A DNA stretch of 56,803 bases from contig NZ_JAEMUX010000057.1 in the NCBI RefSeq assembly GCF_016598475.1, forward strand, positions 1 through 56,803. Reading direction: 5' to 3'. The stretch is from Streptomyces adelaidensis (GTDB taxonomy: Bacteria; Actinomycetota; Actinomycetes; Streptomycetales; Streptomycetaceae). Each line of letters starts with the position of its first letter. Within the stretch, counting starts at the first letter, position 1. The notes below the pieces were generated by a model. The model ran no database searches. It was not told the origin of the DNA and saw only the letters and a program-made list of their open reading frames with translations. Position numbers and translations under genes: made by a program. Of the stretch, positions 1 through 8,908 are shown piece by piece.

Positions 1-400
1 CTGAGACGGCTGCACGCAGCCGAACAGCGTGCTCCAAAATAGCTTCTCGCCTCGCACCCCATATGGTGCCGATAGAGGCTCCTTCGTGCGCAATGAAGTT
101 GCGGGCCTTTCTGGCTCCATCGAGCAAGTCGAAGTCAGAGGGTCGCGACCCGAGCGACGTATTCGATAGGTCTCGCAGCGTGCCACCGAGCATCTTGTCC
201 GGAGGCAGACTAGCGATCATCTCTTGCAGACCCATGACGGGGTCGGCTTCTGAAGCCTCGGCGAGATGTGCCATGCGCAAGACGTACTGACACTTTGACT
301 CGAAGGAGTTGGCCAGGTGTAGCGCCCGGCCAGCTGACAGGAAAAGCGCATCCAGTAGTCGAGGTTCACGCGGCTTCAAGTACCCCAGCGACCAGCCCAT
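1..400 (-). CDS. HEPN-like protein, 3' end beyond the window
   Basis: Reading the minus strand from an ATG at 400 gives an unbroken frame of 133 codons that leaves the window without a stop, so the gene is cut by the left edge. The translation starts MGWSLGYLKPREPRLLDALF and is a plausible all-helical protein. Near codons 106-117 it carries ARKARNFIAHE, an R-x4-H arrangement typical of HEPN domains, which occur in RNase toxins and in nucleotide-transferase partners. I infer a HEPN-type fold from that motif only; a non-catalytic helical protein is the alternative. A GTG three codons upstream (409) is another possible start. The gene points away from the capsid gene and looks like part of the same island. 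Confidence 0.6.
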   Translation of the reverse strand, partial: MGWSLGYLKPREPRLLDALFLSAGRALHLANSFESKCQYVLRMAHLAEASEADPVMGLQEMIASLPPDKMLGGTLRDLSNTSLGSRPSDFDLLDGARKARNFIAHEGASIGTIWGARREAILEHAVRLRAAVS

Positions 401-821
401 GCGATCCACGGTACTGGCACAGTCAAGGGGTTTTTGTCGGTCACCGGCTCGGGAGGGGAGATCCGAAAGGATCTGGGAAGCCTTTCCCGCACCCGCGTCT
501 TTCCCTCTTCGTGAACGCGCGGGGGTTAGCCCGAAGTCGTGGGACCGATAGGCGGGGCGCAATCGGCCGAGGCATCCAGTACTTCACCGGGAATCGCGCA
601 GGGTAGCGCGTGTGGTTTCGGGCTGCCTAACAGGTCTTTACATGATGCAAGAGCGACTTCGATCCTTTCGGGGGTCGGGGGAGGAAGCACCACGGGGCGG
701 TGCCAGGACGGCGGCCCGGCTTCACGGCATCTATCCAAATGCTGGTCGTGGAGTCGGGCTGTCTTCCGTTCCGTCGCCAAACACTGCACTCCCCCCGAAC
801 GATCTCGAAGAGACATGGGAA
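401..821. other. Intergenic region of the island
   Basis: The divergent gap between the HEPN-like gene and the small zinc protein has no convincing gene. A small hairpin with a GAAA tetraloop (AGATCC-gaaa-GGATCT) lies at 459-474. A minus-strand frame at 526-816 could encode 96 residues, but it has no recognisable domain. I regard it as unproven; it could be a decayed gene fragment. Confidence 0.3.
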
Positions 822-1031
822 ATGAACAACACAGTCGAGCTGAAGTGCTGGGCTTGTGAGAAGCCGTTCAATATCGAGTACGGCCCTGGCCGGCCGCCAC
901 GGTATTGCGGCCCTTCCTGCAAGAACCTAGCGCGCAAGATTGCGCGCCGAGTCCGCTTCGTTGAGCGGATCGAACAGCGTCGCGCGGCATGCGCTGAAGT
1001 GCCATCTGTAGAGAACAACTCCGCGAGCTAG
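822..1031 (+). CDS. Small cysteine-rich (zinc-ribbon-like) phage-type protein
   Basis: This is a 69-residue protein starting MNNTVELKCWACEKPF. Cysteines at CWAC and later at YCGPSC form a two-knuckle pattern (CxxC then CxxxC) typical of small zinc-binding proteins, followed by a basic helix (LARKIARRVRF) that could touch nucleic acid. The frame is open further upstream, but the N-terminal extension is low quality. The ATG at 822 has a purine-rich GAAGAG about nine bases upstream, so I chose it. A hairpin immediately follows and the capsid gene comes next. Function is unknown; small zinc-finger proteins of this kind are common in actinophage and integrative-element gene sets. Confidence 0.6.
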   Translation: MNNTVELKCWACEKPFNIEYGPGRPPRYCGPSCKNLARKIARRVRFVERIEQRRAACAEVPSVENNSAS

Positions 1032-1053
1032 CGGAGAAGTAACCGCCTCATCC

Positions 1054-1088
1054 AAGCCGCCCCACCCATTCCGGGTGCAGGGCGGCTT
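1054..1088 (+). terminator. Hairpin between small zinc protein and capsid gene
   Basis: AAGCCGCCC (1054-1062) pairs with GGGCGGCTT (1080-1088), and an inner ACCC/GGGT pair extends the stem. A short TTT follows. It probably terminates or attenuates transcription before the capsid gene. Confidence 0.6.
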
Positions 1089-1128
1089 TGCATGGCCGCT
1101 TCCGGCCCCGACCAATGAAGGAATATCA

Positions 1129-2256
1129 ATGACTGACTGCACTGACCTGTATAAGCGCCAGGCAACGACCGCCCTTGAAGAGCGGAAGAAGCTGGTTACC
1201 GAGCTTCGCTCCGTCGAGGGTGACTCGTCCCTTAGCGACGCTGCGAAGCGATCGCGCGTCGAGCGTCTCGACCGGGACATCATGCGCCTGGAGGCCGAGG
1301 TTCGCTCTCTGGCGGGCGGCCTGGGCATGCTGACGCCTACGGCTCCCCCGGCCAGTGATGAGGGCTCCTGGCGGGCTCTGATGCCGTCGCTCAGCGAGTA
1401 CCGCGCCCTGGTGGCCGAAGGCGTTCCGGGCGACGGCGGTTACACCGTGAGCCAGCAGACGGCCGCGAAGTACGTCGACGCTCTTAAGGCCAAGTCGACG
1501 TTCCTGCGCGGTCTTCCGGTGGAGAGCATCGTTCCCTTCAGTTCGGCGACCTTCTCTGTTCCGCAGCTTGTGTCCTCGGACGGCATGGACTACGTCGAGG
1601 AAGGTCAGCCCCTTCCCGAGGGAGACATGGTCTGGGGTGAGGTCAAGTTCGAGCCGAAGAAGATCGGCCGGATTCAGTGGGCTTCAACTGAGATTTTGGA
1701 AGACTCCGCTATCGACCTGCGCAACTCGATTGCGAATAACCTTCTGCGTGATGCTTCCCTGAAGTTCGATGCCGACGCCTTTGTTGGGTCCGGCACCAAC
1801 CCGATTAAGGGAATCCTTTCCCAGGGAACGACTACGACTCTGGGCACCGGAAAGGCGGCCGTCACCTATGACGACCTGGCCGACGCTGTAGCCCGCATTG
1901 AAGCCATGAACGGCACCCCTTCGATTGTCTGGGCTTCCGTCGACATGGCTGCGTCTCTCCGTAAGGAGAAGGCCGCCGGATCGGGCACGTATCAGGCGGG
2001 CTCCCCCACGGATTCCCCGGCTTCTACGGCCTGGGGTCTTCCGATTCTCGCTAGCGCGTTCCTGCCCGCCAAGACGATTGTGGTCGCCGATGGCTCCCGG
2101 ATCGTGGTTGGCGTTCGGCGAAACGCCACGGTGCGAGTCAGCGAAGACGCCCGATTCGATAAGGATCAGGTGGGCTTCAAGCTGACTATGCGTCTCGCGG
2201 GTGTCTCTCTGGCCGAGGCTTCCTCGGCGCAGATTGTCAAGGCTGCCGCGAGCTAA
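1129..2256 (+). CDS. HK97-fold phage major capsid protein
   Basis: This 375-residue protein has the layout of HK97-type major capsid proteins. An N-terminal charged coiled coil (about residues 8-62) resembles the scaffolding delta domain. A GDGGYTV segment follows near residue 101 and marks the usual start of the mature shell part, then a long beta-rich body with FEPKKIGRIQWASTE (about 174-188) and an ADAFVGSGT..PIKGIL stretch (about 215-230). AAGGA sits six bases before the ATG at 1129. It would assemble icosahedral shells. No prohead protease, portal, terminase or tail gene is visible beside it, which is unusual for a complete prophage. An encapsulin is less likely because of the delta-like domain. 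Confidence 0.85.
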   Translation: MTDCTDLYKRQATTALEERKKLVTELRSVEGDSSLSDAAKRSRVERLDRDIMRLEAEVRSLAGGLGMLTPTAPPASDEGSWRALMPSLSEYRALVAEGVPGDGGYTVSQQTAAKYVDALKAKSTFLRGLPVESIVPFSSATFSVPQLVSSDGMDYVEEGQPLPEGDMVWGEVKFEPKKIGRIQWASTEILEDSAIDLRNSIANNLLRDASLKFDADAFVGSGTNPIKGILSQGTTTTLGTGKAAVTYDDLADAVARIEAMNGTPSIVWASVDMAASLRKEKAAGSGTYQAGSPTDSPASTAWGLPILASAFLPAKTIVVADGSRIVVGVRRNATVRVSEDARFDKDQVGFKLTMRLAGVSLAEASSAQIVKAAAS

Positions 2257-2276
2257 GGCAGTCCTTTTGGATGGTT

Positions 2277-2322
2277 CGGAAACGGGTTTGGTCACCCCGT
2301 TTCCGGGCCGTCTCCCTTTTTT
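2277..2322 (+). terminator. Rho-independent terminator after capsid gene
   Basis: CGGAAACGGG (2277-2286) and CCCGTTTCCG (2296-2305) form a perfect 10-bp stem with a 9-nt loop. A pyrimidine tract ending in CCCTTTTTT follows. The capsid transcript therefore probably ends here, separating it from the HNH operon. Confidence 0.8.
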
Positions 2323-2381
2323 GCTCTCCTCAATGCTTGGGCGTGTGCCCAAAACTTGCCACTACCCGTCAAGGAACTCCC

Positions 2382-2783
2382 GTGAAATCCTTCCTCGATA
2401 TGGCCGAAAAGGCCGCCGTTCTCTCATACCTTCGCAGTCGTTCAATCATCTGGCCCGAGTCCGAGGGCGGTTGTTGGGAATGGACTTGCTCGAAGACTCC
2501 GGACGGCTACGGCCGCTTCACGGCCGACAATCGGTCTTACTACTCGCATCGTGAAGCTTTCAAGGCTTCGGGCCGCCGAATACCGGAAGGCTGGACTATC
2601 GACCACCTTTGCCAGAACAAGGCTTGCTGTAACCCGGATCATCTCTCGCCCGTGACGAGAAGCGAGAACTCGTGCCGAGCGCGTAACGACTACTGGATCG
2701 CCTTCATGAAGGATCACTTCGCGGCCCGGAACGTTCTTCAAAAGATCGGTGGCACTGTGCTCGAAGCCGAGGTTTGTGCGTGA
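2382..2783 (+). CDS. HNH homing-type endonuclease
   Basis: This 133-residue protein starts at a GTG preceded by AAGGA. It has the phage HNH signature: GCWEW and DGYGRF in the first half, SHREAF, then IDHLCQNKACCNPDHL with the HNH metal-site residues and structural cysteines, and a trailing TRSENSCRA. It should be a small DNA nuclease of the type found next to phage packaging genes, where some assist terminase cleavage and others act as homing enzymes. Its stop codon overlaps the next start by one base, so the following genes are probably translated by coupling. It is the first gene after the capsid terminator. Confidence 0.85.
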   Translation: MKSFLDMAEKAAVLSYLRSRSIIWPESEGGCWEWTCSKTPDGYGRFTADNRSYYSHREAFKASGRRIPEGWTIDHLCQNKACCNPDHLSPVTRSENSCRARNDYWIAFMKDHFAARNVLQKIGGTVLEAEVCA

Positions 2784-3049
2784 TGACTCCACTCGACGAG
2801 ATCATGGCGACTTCTAGGCCGATTGTTGAAATCGGGTGCCGCATCTGGGAAGGGCGCGTCTCGCCTGACGGCGTGCCGGTCTTTGGCTACCTATTTGATA
2901 CCCCGGTAACGCGGTATCTGACCGCGAACCGGTATAGGCACAAGGAACTCGTTCCGGTCTTTAGCAACAGATGCGGTAACAAGCTCTGCATTACCGTTTC
3001 TCATCTGACGCTAACCGGCTGGAGTTCCCGGGAAAGGCTGGCCGGCTGA
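2783..3049 (+). CDS. Degenerate HNH-like protein
   Basis: This 88-residue protein starts at an ATG overlapping the upstream TGA by one base. It mirrors its neighbour: GCRIWEG and DGVPVFGY correspond to GCWEW and DGYGRF, and NRCGNKLCITVSHL corresponds to HLCQNKACCNPDHL. The first catalytic histidine of the HNH core is missing (SNRC replaces DHLC), while the zinc-type cysteines and the final HL remain. I infer a diverged tandem copy that has lost nuclease activity but kept the fold, perhaps as a DNA-binding partner. It ends in another one-base overlap with the next gene. Confidence 0.65.
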   Translation: MTPLDEIMATSRPIVEIGCRIWEGRVSPDGVPVFGYLFDTPVTRYLTANRYRHKELVPVFSNRCGNKLCITVSHLTLTGWSSRERLAG

Positions 3050-3192
3050 TGCCTGAATCGAAATTCGATCGACTTATTCAACGCGTCGCACTTCGTCGCT
3101 TCGAGAAAGAGCAGAAGCGCATTCGGTCGGCCTATCTGCTGGCCGAGGGAATGAAGGCCGTGTCTATGCGCCTGAATGGCGAGTCAGGCTGA
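3049..3192 (+). CDS. Small basic helical protein, third gene of the HNH operon
   Basis: This is a 47-residue protein starting MPESKFDRLI, rich in arginine and lysine and apparently one long amphipathic helix. Its ATG overlaps the preceding TGA by one base, the same arrangement as the previous junction, which is the main support for it being real. It resembles no family that I recognise. Two strong hairpins follow directly, so it closes the operon. A small DNA-binding or partner protein for the HNH genes is a guess from context. Confidence 0.6.
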   Translation: MPESKFDRLIQRVALRRFEKEQKRIRSAYLLAEGMKAVSMRLNGESG

Positions 3193-3210
3193 ATCACGCG
3201 GAATGCACGC

Positions 3211-3242
3211 AGCCCCACCAGACGGGGGATGCTGGTGGGGCT
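3211..3242 (+). terminator. First of two tandem terminator hairpins
   Basis: AGCCCCACCAG (3211-3221) and CTGGTGGGGCT (3232-3242) form a perfect 11-bp stem with a 10-nt loop, 18 bases after the HNH operon. There is no T-tract. Confidence 0.7.
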
Positions 3243-3245
3243 GGA

Positions 3246-3297
3246 CCGGCACGCTAGGTGAGAAGAGGTTCGCCGTCCCTAGCGTGCCGGGGTCTTT
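3246..3297 (+). terminator. Second terminator hairpin with T-tract
   Basis: CCGGCACGCTAGG (3246-3258) and CCTAGCGTGCCGG (3278-3290) form a perfect 13-bp stem with a 19-nt loop, followed by GGTCTTTT. It lies between convergent operons and can serve both. Confidence 0.75.
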
Positions 3298-3518
3298 TAC
3301 TCGATCCGCTCGACCAGAGCGAATGAGGTGCAGATGCGCCGGAATCCTGGGTGACCGGCACGGCCCGTATGGCCCATGCATTCGACGTCAACGGCCGCGC
3401 CATCGGTCGAAGGTGTGGCCTTCCATTCGCACTTGAGGCACTCGGCCTCAAAGGTCACGTCAGTGTTCGGGTGCTGCGTGATCCGGTGTTGTACGTATCG
3501 CAGTACAGTGCGCACCAT
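3297..3518 (-). CDS. Small conserved protein, probably DUF7848 type
   Basis: This 73-residue protein has ECLKCEW and, later, HTGRAGHPGFRR followed by TSFA. The CxxC plus HTGR..HPGFR layout matches a family of small Streptomyces proteins (DUF7848, from memory) found in integrative elements beside XRE regulators. The ATG at 3518 overlaps the stop of the upstream gene by one base, so the two are coupled. The conserved Cys and His residues suggest zinc binding. No enzymatic role is known to me. It is the last gene of the minus-strand regulatory block, and its stop touches the tandem terminators. Confidence 0.65.
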   Translation of the reverse strand: MVRTVLRYVQHRITQHPNTDVTFEAECLKCEWKATPSTDGAAVDVECMGHTGRAGHPGFRRICTSFALVERIE

Positions 3519-3721
3519 CACTCGGCCCCGTGCTCTTCTTGAAGGTGTGTCCGGAGAACCACGTTCGCATCGGACACCTTCGAGTAGTCGCCAATCGATC
3601 GGGCGTTAGTTCGCGTCACCGCGATGTGAAGGCATTCCTGGCAGCCTGCTACGGGGTCGGGCTGCTGGACCGGGGCCGTCAAGTGCACCGGTTCCGTCAT
3701 CGTCGTCCGCCTTGCACTCAT
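3518..3721 (-). CDS. Small CxxC/HxxxH protein
   Basis: This is a 67-residue protein. From the ATG at 3721 (GGGAGAGG seven bases upstream) it reads MSARRTTMTEPVHL; a second ATG at 3700 with AAGGCGG upstream would give 60 residues. It contains GCQECLHI and ends with RTHLQEEHGAE, so C-x2-C and H-x4-H could build one zinc site. Similar small proteins recur in Streptomyces element gene clusters, but I do not know their function. It lies 93 bases after the XRE regulator and overlaps the next gene by one base. Confidence 0.6.
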   Translation of the reverse strand: MSARRTTMTEPVHLTAPVQQPDPVAGCQECLHIAVTRTNARSIGDYSKVSDANVVLRTHLQEEHGAE

Positions 3722-3814
3722 ACCGTGACCTCTCCCCGACTGCATGCCGTCCTAGAGAATGTTCCCGCACGGCGCGCATGGGTGCGGTCATTATTTGCGT
3801 TGTCGGGTAGAAGA

Positions 3815-4648
3815 TCAGGAACGGAACCGAGTGGCCCACTCGGAAAGGAGTTCCCGGCAGCCGTCTCCGAACAGGGCATACCCCTGGTATGTTGCAAACT
3901 CGTTCAGGTAAGCCGATACGTCCCGGTGATCTCGGAAGACCATTACTCCGGTCTGTGTCTCCACTGTCGCTATCCGCGTGTCATAGACAGTGAAGGTATT
4001 CAATGGCGCGGTCGGCATGTGGCCAACCAAAGGGATGACTCCGAGCTCGATATTTGGAAGCAGGCTAATCGAAACCAGTCGGTCAACTTGCACGGCCATG
4101 GCCGCTGGAGGCAGGAATGGCCATCTGACGGCCTGCTCGGTCAGGATGAATGTGAAGCGTTTCGACGTGTCATAAAGGGCAGACTGCCGTTCTAGCTTCT
4201 TGGCAATGGCCTTACTGTGGTCGCCAGGGATGTGGGCAAGACTGGCCCGAACGTAATCGGGTGTTGCGAGAAGACCGGTCACCATTGACAACAGGAAATA
4301 CCGGAACTCTGTTGAGGGCCTCTCGAACCCGGCTAGCTCATTCTGTTTCTTCTCCAACCCGGTACGGCGTTGGGACCAAGCGTCTTGCCATTCACTGTTA
4401 GCGTTACGCGCAAGTGCCGCCACTCGGGAAACAAGGTCCGGGGGTGCATCCAATGCCCTGAGAATCAGCTCAACGTCAACAAGGGTGGGGGTTAGCTTCG
4501 CCCCTTCAATATTGCTGATCTTCGTTTGGCTCATAGCGCAACGCTGGGCGAGCCGGGTTTGGGTGATCCCGGCCCGCTTGCGGAGCGTCTTCAGCGTCTC
4601 GGCTAGGTCGGCTCTGGACTGGCCTAGCTCTTCCGGCTCAAAGGTCAA
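3815..4648 (-). CDS. XRE-family regulator with DUF5753 domain
   Basis: This 277-residue protein has an N-terminal Cro/CI-type helix-turn-helix (about residues 14-68; GITQTRLAQRCAMSQTKISNIE holds the recognition helix). About 200 residues of DUF5753 follow, including the typical ending of a central strand (YDTRIATVETQTGVMVFRD) and a helical C-terminus. Such Scr1-type proteins act as transcription factors and as antitoxin-like partners of DUF397 proteins in Streptomyces. No intact DUF397 gene is adjacent; the partner here seems to be the DUF6879 gene, whose 3' end overlaps this start by 11 bases. It probably controls the island's own operon. Confidence 0.85.
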   Translation of the reverse strand: MTFEPEELGQSRADLAETLKTLRKRAGITQTRLAQRCAMSQTKISNIEGAKLTPTLVDVELILRALDAPPDLVSRVAALARNANSEWQDAWSQRRTGLEKKQNELAGFERPSTEFRYFLLSMVTGLLATPDYVRASLAHIPGDHSKAIAKKLERQSALYDTSKRFTFILTEQAVRWPFLPPAAMAVQVDRLVSISLLPNIELGVIPLVGHMPTAPLNTFTVYDTRIATVETQTGVMVFRDHRDVSAYLNEFATYQGYALFGDGCRELLSEWATRFRS

Positions 4649-5159
4649 GGCCCTTCACGTACTCCTCGAAGGGAACAGACTCGGCCAGCGCGATTCCCTG
4701 ATATTCAAGGAACGGTGTCACGTCCCCCTCATACGCTTCTCGGTTGATCTGCGTTCCGTCCGCCTCATAGTGCATGATGACGACTTCTGCTTTGTCGAAC
4801 ATCCAGAAGTCTTCAACACCCGGCAACGGATTCTCGCGCTCGGTCACGTCAAGGATTCGGATATCTTCCCCGATGGGGGCTTGATGACGGTAATACCTCT
4901 CGAACTCGAAGCGTAGGTAGTCGGAGAGAGGCCGAGTCAGGATGTGCACTCGCCCGACATTTGCCCCGGATTCCCTACGATGCCGGATCATGGCCGTCCA
5001 CGAATCCTCGTACGGCCCCGGAAACCGTTGGCCCGCAAGGAAACGCGAGAACTCTTCGGCCTCTTGGGGTACGCGGTAGACCGGCAGGGTTTCCAGTCGC
5101 CATGCCTCGGTCTGGAAGTCTCGGAACTTGGCTTGCCAGGCTTCACCAGCCAAGAGCAT
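4638..5159 (-). CDS. DUF6879 family protein
   Basis: This 173-residue protein has the DUF6879 pattern: FRDFQTEAWRLETLPVYRVPQE at the start, the arginine-rich VGRVHILTRPLSDYLRFE in the middle, and WMFDKAEVVIMHYEADG towards the end. The family is found almost only in Streptomyces and relatives, next to XRE/DUF5753 regulators. Its biochemical role is unknown; a toxin- or effector-like role with the regulator as partner is plausible but unproven. It overlaps the upstream small gene by 17 bases and the regulator by 11, so the three form one translationally coupled unit. Confidence 0.8.
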   Translation of the reverse strand: MLLAGEAWQAKFRDFQTEAWRLETLPVYRVPQEAEEFSRFLAGQRFPGPYEDSWTAMIRHRRESGANVGRVHILTRPLSDYLRFEFERYYRHQAPIGEDIRILDVTERENPLPGVEDFWMFDKAEVVIMHYEADGTQINREAYEGDVTPFLEYQGIALAESVPFEEYVKGLDL

Positions 5160-5349
5160 TGAAAGCCTCCCTCAGTACGCTTTCCGGGATCTCAACCAAC
5201 CCTTCGCCCTCGGGCGGGATGAAGCCGTTGAACACGTCGCCCTGCACAACGATCGATCCCTTTTCGGTGCGGTACACGTTCGGGCAGTCCCCTTGTCCGC
5301 ACTCCCCGTTCCCGTTGCCGGTAAGGCGGGTCAGTTCCTCGCGAGCCAT
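5143..5349 (-). CDS. Small conserved protein heading the DUF6879/XRE operon
   Basis: This 68-residue protein starts MAREELTRLTG, with GGGGG six bases before the ATG at 5349. It contains CGQGDCPNVYRT and GSIVVQGDVF, then VEIPESVLREA. This pattern is a small hypothetical family that regularly precedes DUF6879 genes in Streptomyces. The two cysteines flanking a Gly-Asp could bind a metal. No function is known to me. It is the first gene of the block, so the promoter should lie in 5350-5560, which otherwise shows no gene. Confidence 0.7.
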   Translation of the reverse strand: MAREELTRLTGNGNGECGQGDCPNVYRTEKGSIVVQGDVFNGFIPPEGEGLVEIPESVLREAFNALGW

Positions 5350-5560
5350 GCTCAACCCCCTTGGTCATGGCCCCCGTTAGGGCCGGTACGCATGACGGTA
5401 CGAGGGTTGTTCATGGTCGTCTATGCGGCAACGCTGATATTCGCGTAGTCGGGTACGCCACCGCTCGGGACGGCGGTGCGGCTGTCTGTCGCGGCCTGGC
5501 CCCGATGCGAGGCCCTACGCGGCTCTGCGCGGGCCGCTCGCGGACGAGACGGCCCCGCTG

Positions 5561-5596
5561 ACGTAGAGCCCCCGGCCGACGGCCGGAGCTCTACGT
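5561..5596 (-). terminator. Terminator of the fumarase gene
   Basis: ACGTAGAGC (5561-5569) pairs with GCTCTACGT (5588-5596), and the inner CCGGCC/GGCCGG makes a long GC-rich hairpin just downstream of the fumarase stop. It marks the boundary between core genome and island. Confidence 0.75.
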
Positions 5597-5608
5597 GGGT
5601 GTCGCTGC

Positions 5609-7276
<1,668 letters not shown>

Positions 7277-7467
7277 GGCGCCCATTCCTCACTCGACAAG
7301 GCTGGTTTCAGGCTCGGCTCGCTCGACGTCGGCTGACCTTCGTCGGCAGCGCCCACCAGCGTAGAACCTGCCTCGGAAAGCGAGCTTGTGAGGTAAGGCT
7401 CAGTTCGTCGCCCATGAGTTGTCCACACCCCTGGTCGCGATCTATCGCGAGTGGGTACGCTGCTGTC

Positions 7468-8190
7468 GTGGACCTTCACAAGCGCCCTGCCCAGGAACCG
7501 CCGTTGCCGTCCGCCGAGCTGCGGGCCTCCGACGCCGACCGTGACCGGATCGCCGATCTGCTGCGCGACGCCCTCGCCGAGGGCCGTCTCACCGCGGAGG
7601 AGCACTCCGAGCGGATCGAGGGTGTGCTCGCCGCCAGGACGGTGGGTGAGCTGGACGTCTTCGTCCGGGATCTGCCGGCCGGCCAGGCCCGGAAGGCGGG
7701 GCCGGAGTATGTGCCGCCCGTCTCCGCCGTGCCCAACCGGCCGACGCCGGGGGCCATTCCGATGGACGCCGACGACCGGCTGATGGCCGTCTTCAGTTCC
7801 TCGGTGCGCAAGGGCCGTTGGCGGGCGGGCCGCCGCATCCATGCCTACGCGATATTCGGCAGCGTCGAGATAGACCTCAGCGAGGCGCTCTTCGAGCACC
7901 GCCAGGTGATGATCAAGGCGATCTCGGTGTTCGGCAGCGTGGAGATCCGCGTCCCGGAGAACGTCTCGCTGCGCGGCAGTGGCGGCGGCATCCTCGGCAG
8001 CTTCGAGGTGGAGACGCTGGATTCGGGCGAGACCGACGCACCGGTGGTCTTCGTGGACGGGCTGGCGGTACTGGGGAGCATCGAGGCGAAGCCCAAGCGG
8101 GGCAAGATGATCACCGACCTCCTCGACCGCGTCACGGATCACGTGGCCCGCAAGGTGGACGATCATTTGCGCAAACACCTGGACCGTTGA
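7468..8190 (+). CDS. DUF1707 and LiaF-like C-terminal domain protein
   Basis: This 240-residue protein starts at GTG 7468. Residues about 16-70 form a DUF1707 domain (LRASDADRDRIADLLRDALAEGRLT..E..ERI). The second half repeats IFGSVEID / VFGSVEIRVPENV / ILGSFEVETLD, the right-handed strand repeats seen in LiaF-type C-terminal domains that face the cell envelope. No transmembrane helix is obvious, so it is probably cytoplasmic or peripheral. Such proteins are often linked to envelope-stress signalling; that is inference. It is transcribed away from fumB across a short divergent promoter region and precedes the WhiB gene on the same strand. Confidence 0.8.
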   Translation: MDLHKRPAQEPPLPSAELRASDADRDRIADLLRDALAEGRLTAEEHSERIEGVLAARTVGELDVFVRDLPAGQARKAGPEYVPPVSAVPNRPTPGAIPMDADDRLMAVFSSSVRKGRWRAGRRIHAYAIFGSVEIDLSEALFEHRQVMIKAISVFGSVEIRVPENVSLRGSGGGILGSFEVETLDSGETDAPVVFVDGLAVLGSIEAKPKRGKMITDLLDRVTDHVARKVDDHLRKHLDR

Positions 8191-8363
8191 CGGTTGTGAA
8201 TTCGACCACGTCCGGACATCACCCGAAGGGATCCGGTCCGGATGTGACCGGATGGTGATGACGCCGATTCCAGCGGTTCGGGACTCAGTGCATAGGCCCG
8301 CGCACAGCGGGTAGGCCTTGCTGCATCGTCTCTCGCTCGCGAAGCCGTCGTCAGGAGTAGACC

Positions 8364-8741
8364 GTGCTGCATCCGCCGCATTCGTCCCTGCAGGTCGCTG
8401 CTGTTCCGCCCCAGCGGGTGCCAGTGCGCGACAGGGATCAGGACGCCCCGTGGCACACGGAGGCCGTGTGCCGGCGCGACGAGGCCGGGCTGTTCTTCGC
8501 CCCCTCCAAAGAACCCACCGCCTCCCGGCTCTCCCGAGAGGAAGCCGCCAAGCGCGTCTGTGCCCGCTGCCCCGTCATGGTGGAGTGCCGAGAACACGCA
8601 CTCCTGCAACCCGAGCCCTACGGCGTCTGGGGCGGCCTCACCGCCGCCGAACGCCGAGTGGTGCTGGCCCGCAGGCGCCGCCGAGACGTCGAACTCCAGA
8701 AGGCGGCGAGGACGACGGGCCCCATAGCGGCGGCCGGCTGA
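8364..8741 (+). CDS. wblI: WhiB-like iron-sulfur transcription factor
   Basis: This 125-residue protein has the four invariant WhiB cysteines: C36, then C66-x2-C69-x5-C75, which bind a [4Fe-4S] cluster. The G(V/I)WGG turn (GVWGGLTAAERR, from residue 87) and a basic C-terminal tail (RRRRRDVE) for DNA contact follow. The GTG start at 8364 has AGGAG seven bases upstream. WhiB-like proteins bind the primary sigma factor and modulate promoters in development and redox response. Position between DUF1707 and glpX matches the locus I recall as wblI in Streptomyces, hence the symbol, with modest certainty. A bidirectional terminator follows. Confidence 0.88.
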   Translation: MLHPPHSSLQVAAVPPQRVPVRDRDQDAPWHTEAVCRRDEAGLFFAPSKEPTASRLSREEAAKRVCARCPVMVECREHALLQPEPYGVWGGLTAAERRVVLARRRRRDVELQKAARTTGPIAAAG

Positions 8742-8750
8742 CCATCCGTA

Positions 8751-8795
8751 CGTCAAAGGGGCACCCTCTCCGCACAAGAGGGTGCCCCTTTGACG
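8751..8795. terminator. Bidirectional terminator between whiB-like gene and glpX
   Basis: A perfect 19-bp stem (8751-8769 with 8777-8795) closes a 7-nt loop. The stem has A-rich and T-rich shoulders (CAAAGGGG/CCCCTTTG), so it can stop transcription from both convergent genes. Confidence 0.88.
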
Positions 8796-8818
8796 CGACA
8801 TCAGGGGCGCGCCCCTCA

Positions 8819-8880
8819 GGGGCGCGGGGAACTGCGCGACAAGCCACAACGAACCCGCGGCCGACAACCGACCGCAGTCA
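8819..8880 (+). repeat. Dispersed repeat, copy A
   Basis: This copy carries the core GCGCGGGGAACTGCGCG preceded by GGG, then a less conserved tail (gacaagccacaacg, aacccgcgg). The same core recurs, in either orientation, near 13540 and 13604, at 28904 and at 40322. It sits between the whiB terminator and the glpX stop. Confidence 0.8.
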
Positions 8881-8908
8881 CCCTCAACCCCCAGCGCGAC
8901 CGGCGGAG

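Noticed and set aside
526..816. A 96-codon minus-strand frame in the left island
   Set aside because: The codon pattern is fairly plausible, but there is no family match and no clear ribosome site. It is noted within the intergenic entry rather than called as a gene.
1129..2256. Interpretation of the capsid gene as an encapsulin
   Set aside because: The charged N-terminal coiled coil and the GDGGY junction match phage capsids with a delta domain, and no cargo enzyme is adjacent.
8191..8363. Possible riboswitch before the WhiB-like gene
   Set aside because: I see no conserved aptamer core. The region is an ordinary promoter-sized gap.
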